In this document: positions 6,728 through 10,925 of the stretch, in pieces | Position numbering within the stretch: position 1 is the first letter of the stretch | How the letters are laid out: every line of letters begins with the position of its first letter | From: JAQICX01 sp964441455 | GTDB taxonomy: Bacteria; Verrucomicrobiota; Kiritimatiellia; JAQICX01 | Length of the DNA: 10,925 bases | NCBI GenBank assembly: GCA_964441455.1 | Contig: CAYTUX010000097.1 | Location: forward strand, 1 to 10,925 | Direction of reading: 5' to 3' | The notes under the pieces: generated by a model | Told to the model about the DNA's origin: nothing | Seen by the model: only the letters and a program-made list of their open reading frames with translations | Database searches by the model: none | Program-made: the position numbers and the translations under genes

Positions 6728-7467
6728 GTGTTGTTTCTTCACAATTGAAATGTGAACTTTTGTCATTTAAGTATGGCAGCAAAACAATCGAGTATAGAAT
6801 TTCCTATGGCGATAGAAAAACTTTGGAAATTGCAGTTCTGCCTGATTCATCTGTTGTTGTTAAGGCTCCAACGTCTTCTGACTCTAAATTGGTTGAAGCA
6901 AAAATTCATAAACGCTCAAGGTGGATAATCAAGCAGTTGAACTTTTTTGAGCATTTTAATCCGAAACAACCAAGTAGAAAGTATATTATGGGAGAGACTC
7001 ATCTGTATCTAGGCAAGCGTTACAGATTGAAAATTATCAGTGGCGATAAGAATTCGGTCAAGCTGATGCGTGGATTCTTTGTTGTCACCTGCGTTGATGA
7101 TACGTCGCCAAGCATGGTGAAGAAGCTTATGGAGAAATGGTACAGGGAAAAGGCTCATAATCTATTTGAAGAAAGGTTAAATTATTGCTGGCAGTTGTGT
7201 AAGTCTGATGGTTATGAAAAGCCTCATTTAGCAATAAGAGCTATGAAGAAACGCTGGGGGAGTTTGTCTGAAAAAGGTACTGTGACACTGAATAATGAAT
7301 TAATCAAAGCACCCAAAGATTGTATTGATTATGTTTTGATTCATGAATTATGTCATTTGAAGTTTAAAAATCACAGTGGGGAATTTTATAAGTTGCTTGA
7401 GAATGTGCTCCCTGATTGGAAAAAGATGAAGCATAAGCTTGAATTATCTGTCAGCGTTCTGGGATAG
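6724..7467 (+). CDS. YgjP-like (M48-type, COG1451) zinc metallopeptidase
   Basis: The 247-residue protein matches the YgjP-like/DUF45 family by its C-terminal zinc site, HELCH (207-211) followed by H217 in KNHSGEFY, and by the family hallmark LPDWK soon after. H207, H211 and H217 would hold zinc and E208 would be catalytic. The N-terminal beta-rich half has the RRWIIKQL-like segment usual in these proteins. The ATG overlaps the hsdR stop as ATGA, and AGGAA (6713-6717) inside hsdR is six bases away, so translation is probably coupled. Members are frequent direct neighbours of type I hsdR genes, but their substrate and role there are not established. It is cytoplasmic, with no signal peptide. 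The length is close to the family norm. Confidence 0.9.
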   Translation: MSVVSSQLKCELLSFKYGSKTIEYRISYGDRKTLEIAVLPDSSVVVKAPTSSDSKLVEAKIHKRSRWIIKQLNFFEHFNPKQPSRKYIMGETHLYLGKRYRLKIISGDKNSVKLMRGFFVVTCVDDTSPSMVKKLMEKWYREKAHNLFEERLNYCWQLCKSDGYEKPHLAIRAMKKRWGSLSEKGTVTLNNELIKAPKDCIDYVLIHELCHLKFKNHSGEFYKLLENVLPDWKKMKHKLELSVSVLG

Positions 7468-7482
7468 CCGGTAATAGCTATC
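7463..7482 (+). other. Small inverted repeat at the end of the metallopeptidase gene
   Basis: GATAGC (7463-7468) and GCTATC (7477-7482) flank an eight-base loop and overlap the TAG stop. No T tract follows, so it is at best a weak RNA 3'-end structure. The remaining convergent gap to 7565 is AT-rich and I see no convincing terminator for either side in it. Confidence 0.2.
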
Positions 7483-7565
7483 TCGCCTGGATACAATAAA
7501 ATTCTTGCCAAGGTCTATAAAAGTTGGATATTTTTCTTTCATTTTTTCCATCGTTTACTATTTAT

Positions 7566-8918
7566 TTATTCCGTTGGCAGATTATTAATCTTTTTGATGC
7601 AGGATGCGACGACAAAGGCGAGGGTTGCTAAGATGATTGCGATGACAATATACAGAGTGCTTTTCTTTGAAAGAAAGGATAGCGAATCTTTTTCCTGATT
7701 ATACAGAGGATTTAATGTCTGCTCCCCGAGTTTCAGTATTGTAAATTCCGGATTTGATATGGAATTAAGAATCTGATTTATGTCATATTTTGGAGCCGGC
7801 AGCTCGCCTCCATAGTATACTGCTAAGTTGGAAATCTGATTCTGTGTCAGAAATTCGGCATGATAGACAGGTCCGTAAAGGTTGATTCTGTTTAAGGATA
7901 TTGGTTGAGAGTCATTATTGTATATTTTAAGTTTAATATATTTCGTCCGAGTTTCAGGAATGTTTATCTTTAATCGCTGTCTTGAAATATTTGCTAAATG
8001 GTAGTTGTATATTTCGTCATCTTTGATTCTTCTCCAACTCTCTTTGTCGGCGGATTTGAATATCTGTATCTTTCTGAAAAAGTTTTCAGTGTATGGATTA
8101 AGCTCTACTTCTGATATGGGCTGCATAAATGAATTAATTACAATTTCGGTTGTCTGGTCAACTTGTGACCACTCGTTGCTCGCACTGTAAACAAGTTCAG
8201 TGATTGGTTGTTTCTCTTTCCATATGTGCGATATCTCTTTCAGCTCTATGGATTTTATATGTAATTTTTTGTTATATATGGTCTGTTTTTTTATTTCAGA
8301 GAAATCTTTTCCAAGTTGTTTTTCAGTTATCAGCTCCATCTTCTCGGCAATCTGCTGTTCGGAAAAATTTGAAATGACAACCTTGTAAAACAGGTGTTTA
8401 CTTTTGTTTAAAGAGATTGTATTTTGCCGCAGACTGATAATTTCCGAATAGTCATATATTGATTGTGGCTTTTGGGGCAAATCCCAGTCATCAATATTTT
8501 TACCTGTATAGACTAACACATTTTTATCAAAGTTCTTATCGTCTGTTTTGATAATCATCTTTGATGGAATTTGCGAGTCTTTATCTCTTTTGATTATTAT
8601 CTCAATACTGTTGTCATCATTCTGTTTTAATGAAATAATTTCTGATTTACAATGTTTTTCTGTTAACACCTTTTGTTTTGAGTATTGTTTTTCAACTCTA
8701 AATGGAACTTGGGTAACATATTCCATAACTCGTATTTCCGCAAAGCTGTCAATGTTCTCATAGATATCTTTATCAAGCTTGAAGGCACTTAATTGGTTGT
8801 CAGGTTTGAAACCAATGAGGTCTTTTTTATATTTCAGAGAATTCAAAATCGAGTCTTCGGCATTGCGAGCCTGTAAAGTCATAACAGTTAAAAAAACTAA
8901 TAATATGTTCTTAATCAT
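7566..8918 (-). CDS. DUF3999 family protein, secreted domain with C-terminal membrane anchor
   Basis: The 450-residue product starts with a Sec signal peptide (1-17 or 1-20: charged MIKN, a leucine/valine core, then LQARNA). It continues as a long beta-rich region. Around 275-355 is a discoidin-like section with KSADKESW and a run ending in INLYGPVY, characteristic of DUF3999. One membrane helix at about 421-441 and a short basic tail finish it, so most of the protein should face the periplasm. ATG at 8918 is preferred because AGGAG lies seven bases upstream; a TTG at 8939 would add only MKLRRKK and lacks such support. The start overlaps the DUF2339 stop by eight bases (ATGATTAA), implying translational coupling. 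The function of the DUF2339-DUF3999 pair is unknown; envelope or surface-polysaccharide roles are sometimes guessed. Confidence 0.85.
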   Translation of the reverse strand: MIKNILLVFLTVMTLQARNAEDSILNSLKYKKDLIGFKPDNQLSAFKLDKDIYENIDSFAEIRVMEYVTQVPFRVEKQYSKQKVLTEKHCKSEIISLKQNDDNSIEIIIKRDKDSQIPSKMIIKTDDKNFDKNVLVYTGKNIDDWDLPQKPQSIYDYSEIISLRQNTISLNKSKHLFYKVVISNFSEQQIAEKMELITEKQLGKDFSEIKKQTIYNKKLHIKSIELKEISHIWKEKQPITELVYSASNEWSQVDQTTEIVINSFMQPISEVELNPYTENFFRKIQIFKSADKESWRRIKDDEIYNYHLANISRQRLKINIPETRTKYIKLKIYNNDSQPISLNRINLYGPVYHAEFLTQNQISNLAVYYGGELPAPKYDINQILNSISNPEFTILKLGEQTLNPLYNQEKDSLSFLSKKSTLYIVIAIILATLAFVVASCIKKINNLPTE

Positions 8919-10860
8919 CTTCTTTCTCCTCAATTTCAAAATTTTCTTTATATTTTACGTATGCGAATGCGGCAACTAATATAATAAGTCCAAGTATTAT
9001 AAATGCTGTGATTTTATAAATCTGACTAAGCTCTCTAAGATCAAAGATAAATACCTTTGCTATGGTTATTGTAAACAGTATAAGAGATACAGTTCTAAAT
9101 ACTTTTGAATTTTTAAGGATACCATATATCAGGAATACAATTGCAAATGTGCACCAAAGAATTGATATGCCTCCTGACTTGAAACCAGGAAGCTTGTAGA
9201 GCAACAGAGAGTTTACTTCAAATGTTGAGTAGAAGAACAGTATGGCAAGAGAGCAAGTCATTAACTTCTTATAGCTCACAAATTTTTCAACTTCATAATT
9301 GTTCATGTTTTTTGTAATCATACTGAAGTATGCAAAGGCCAGAATTACAGGAATAAAATTGAGCAATCTGAATGATGCATCCACAAAACTATATGGATCC
9401 TGTACAAAAACAAATTTCACATATGAGAAGTCCCAGAAAAGCAGATCTACAGAAATCAGTTTGAGTAAAAATATAGATGCAAGCCCGAATAGTACATAGA
9501 GAAAAAGTGGTTTCTCAAAGTAGCATGATTTTTTGATCAGGTAGTAAAATGCTGCAATCCAGACGAAGGCAATTAGGGGCATTTCAAGATTTGATACTGC
9601 ATGTTCGCATATATGATATATTTCAAATTGAAGATATACGAAGACTGATGCAAAAATTATCCAGAATAGAGTTGTTATAACACCCGGAATATCGGTGGTA
9701 CCGATTACATTGTTCTTCTCCAAAACATTTGCATATTCAGCCCGGCTTTCCAGTTTTTCTTTTTTCAATATGTATGAAGCACATGCAAATGAGGCAACTG
9801 TTGTACCAAATGTAAGAATTCGTCCAAGCATATATCTCCAGTAATGTGCAAATGATGCACTACTTACAAAGTTGTCATAGAAATCAACAAATATGAGTCG
9901 TCCTATGGTTAGACCATATAGAATATAGCCAATCATTCTGAGAATATTGCATTTCAGCTTTCTGCTCATCCATATAAAGATTAAAGCCATCAATGCCCAG
10001 GCTGTTGTTATGAGCTTTCCGGATAATAGTACAGGAATTGTAAAAATTAAGAAAAATGCAGCTGTGCCGGCAAAGAATACCAATAGTTTCTTGTCTATAA
10101 TCTTCTTTTTCAGAAACAGATATATTTGAAGTATAAAAAAGACAGTCAGTGAGATGGTTAAGATTGACGCATATTGCCTGTCAAAGTTACTAACTATCAG
10201 GTCATAAGCTTTGCTGAAGAATATGACTACGTTTAAAAACATGAAAATAAGCTCTATATAGGTCGATTGAATTTTGTTCAGAATGTTGTGCATAATCGGA
10301 ATTAATGAGAATAGAATGAAAAACAGAGCGAAGAATGTCTGTATTATTGTCCATGTTGCGGCATCGCATTCGCCTGTTGATTCTAATGAATAGAAAAACA
10401 GTGAATATGTGAATATGAATGCAAGTGCATTGAGTATCTTCCAGTCTTTATACTTTGCAATTGCAAGAATACAGATTGTTAAAATCAGCATATATGAGTA
10501 GAATGCGAAAAGATTTACATTACCATTGTCAACAAGCAGGGGAGTAACATATCCGCCAATTACACCAAAAACTGCCGTGAGCATGGAGTTTAGGCGAACA
10601 GAAATATAACCGGCTGTTGCTGTTACAACAAGCATCAGTCCAAAGGCAAGAAGATAGGGAAATATATTATATTGTGCAAATCCTGCAAATATACCGATAT
10701 ATAGAAATGCTATGCCGCCGCCAAGTAACCCTTGTGCAATTGGATGATACTTTGTAAATGTGAGTCTTATACCTGCAAGAAGTAGTGCAACACCCATAAG
10801 TAGAATGCCGATAACCCTTGGTATTGGACCTAGTATAATGTAAAATAAAAAGCTTCGCAT
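8911..10860 (-). CDS. DUF2339 polytopic membrane protein, apparently N-terminally truncated
   Basis: About 21 hydrophobic segments fill the 649 residues, matching the DUF2339 (COG5373) family. Diagnostic are the Gly-rich GLLGGGIAFLYIGIF region, GVIGGYVTPLL about 60 residues on, and the C-terminal KVFIFDLRELSQIYKI before the last helix. Full-length relatives begin with a coiled-coil segment and a first membrane hairpin before the point matching IILGPIPRVIG. Here that point is only about seven residues from the start, so those parts are missing. An in-frame TAG lies five codons upstream of the ATG, and no ribosome site is seen before it. The other two upstream frames do not encode the missing part within the window. 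It is either a 5'-truncated pseudogene-like copy or a short variant with an unclear start. DUF3999 follows with an 8-bp overlap. Confidence 0.8.
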   Translation of the reverse strand: MRSFLFYIILGPIPRVIGILLMGVALLLAGIRLTFTKYHPIAQGLLGGGIAFLYIGIFAGFAQYNIFPYLLAFGLMLVVTATAGYISVRLNSMLTAVFGVIGGYVTPLLVDNGNVNLFAFYSYMLILTICILAIAKYKDWKILNALAFIFTYSLFFYSLESTGECDAATWTIIQTFFALFFILFSLIPIMHNILNKIQSTYIELIFMFLNVVIFFSKAYDLIVSNFDRQYASILTISLTVFFILQIYLFLKKKIIDKKLLVFFAGTAAFFLIFTIPVLLSGKLITTAWALMALIFIWMSRKLKCNILRMIGYILYGLTIGRLIFVDFYDNFVSSASFAHYWRYMLGRILTFGTTVASFACASYILKKEKLESRAEYANVLEKNNVIGTTDIPGVITTLFWIIFASVFVYLQFEIYHICEHAVSNLEMPLIAFVWIAAFYYLIKKSCYFEKPLFLYVLFGLASIFLLKLISVDLLFWDFSYVKFVFVQDPYSFVDASFRLLNFIPVILAFAYFSMITKNMNNYEVEKFVSYKKLMTCSLAILFFYSTFEVNSLLLYKLPGFKSGGISILWCTFAIVFLIYGILKNSKVFRTVSLILFTITIAKVFIFDLRELSQIYKITAFIILGLIILVAAFAYVKYKENFEIEEKEDD

Positions 10861-10905
10861 TCTAGGCAGTTTTTGCTATACTTTCTCAAAATAAAAAAAA
10901 GGAGC
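10854..10905 (+). promoter_or_regulatory. Promoter and Shine-Dalgarno site for the plus-strand gene at 10911
   Basis: TTCGCA (10854-10859, four of six to the -35 consensus) is followed after exactly 17 bases by TATACT (10877-10882), with TG at 10874-10875 making an extended -10. Transcription would begin near 10889. GGAG at 10901-10904 lies six bases before the ATG at 10911. The -35 element overlaps the first codons of the DUF2339 frame on the other strand. Confidence 0.6.
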
Positions 10906-10910
10906 AAAGT

Positions 10911-10925
10911 ATGGCACCACGTTAT
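10911..10925 (+). CDS. Start of a plus-strand gene cut off by the window end
   Basis: Five codons are visible (Met-Ala-Pro-Arg-Tyr). The call rests on the good ribosome site and the extended -10 promoter just upstream, not on the peptide. The gene is divergent from DUF2339, and the 50-base spacing is very short. The product cannot be recognised. Confidence 0.55.

Noticed and set aside
6293..6766. Minus-strand frame of 157 codons over the hsdR 3' end
   Set aside because: Antisense to conserved coding sequence, extremely Ile/Phe-rich, with no supported start.
8919..8939. TTG start adding seven residues to DUF3999
   Set aside because: The ATG at 8918 has AGGAG at ideal spacing and gives a proper signal peptide directly.

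Overview
The window is AT-rich bacterial DNA (low-to-mid 30s to low 40s % GC by eye) with no tRNA, rRNA, CRISPR array or transposase. A Sec-type signal peptide, a large DUF2339 membrane protein paired with a DUF3999 protein, and ordinary Shine-Dalgarno sites suggest a Gram-negative host. The intergenic repeats (a 9-bp-periodic TTTCGTG array and a GC-rich palindromic block) are of a kind I loosely associate with Lentisphaerota/PVC or similar lineages, but this is a weak guess and nothing here fixes the taxon.

Left edge (1-252): a minus-strand gene begins at base 3 and runs out of the window. It has a good ribosome site and an extended -10 promoter buried in a nested dyad. The rest of this gap holds a startless coding-like frame (80-196) and a 12-bp perfect hairpin just before the first plus-strand gene.

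Defence-type block (253-7467, all plus strand): (i) a pentapeptide-repeat protein fused to a two-helix K+-channel pore with an extra C-terminal membrane helix; (ii) an AlbA_2 (Schlafen-type) / HATPase_c_4 / winged-helix protein with a tandem-repeat hinge; (iii) HsdR, the nuclease-translocase subunit of a type I restriction enzyme; (iv) a YgjP-like HExxH metallopeptidase whose start overlaps the hsdR stop (ATGA). No hsdM or hsdS lies in the window. Because the gene on the left is divergent, they cannot be directly upstream in the same operon. Gene (ii) is bracketed by two direct copies of a 35-bp repeat (31/35 identical), so it looks like an exchangeable cassette. A 70% GC palindromic block lies between it and hsdR.

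Right block (7566-10860, minus strand, convergent to the defence block): a DUF2339 polytopic membrane protein followed, with an 8-bp overlap, by a DUF3999 protein with a signal peptide and a C-terminal membrane anchor. This is a familiar pair of unknown function. The DUF2339 gene appears to have lost its usual N-terminal part, and its apparent start lies inside the promoter of a plus-strand gene that begins at 10911 and leaves the window after five codons.

Working picture: hsdR would cut DNA together with HsdM/HsdS encoded elsewhere. The AlbA_2 protein may regulate or sense. The channel could act as a membrane-depolarising effector or be an independent accessory gene. The joint-system idea is inference from co-location only.
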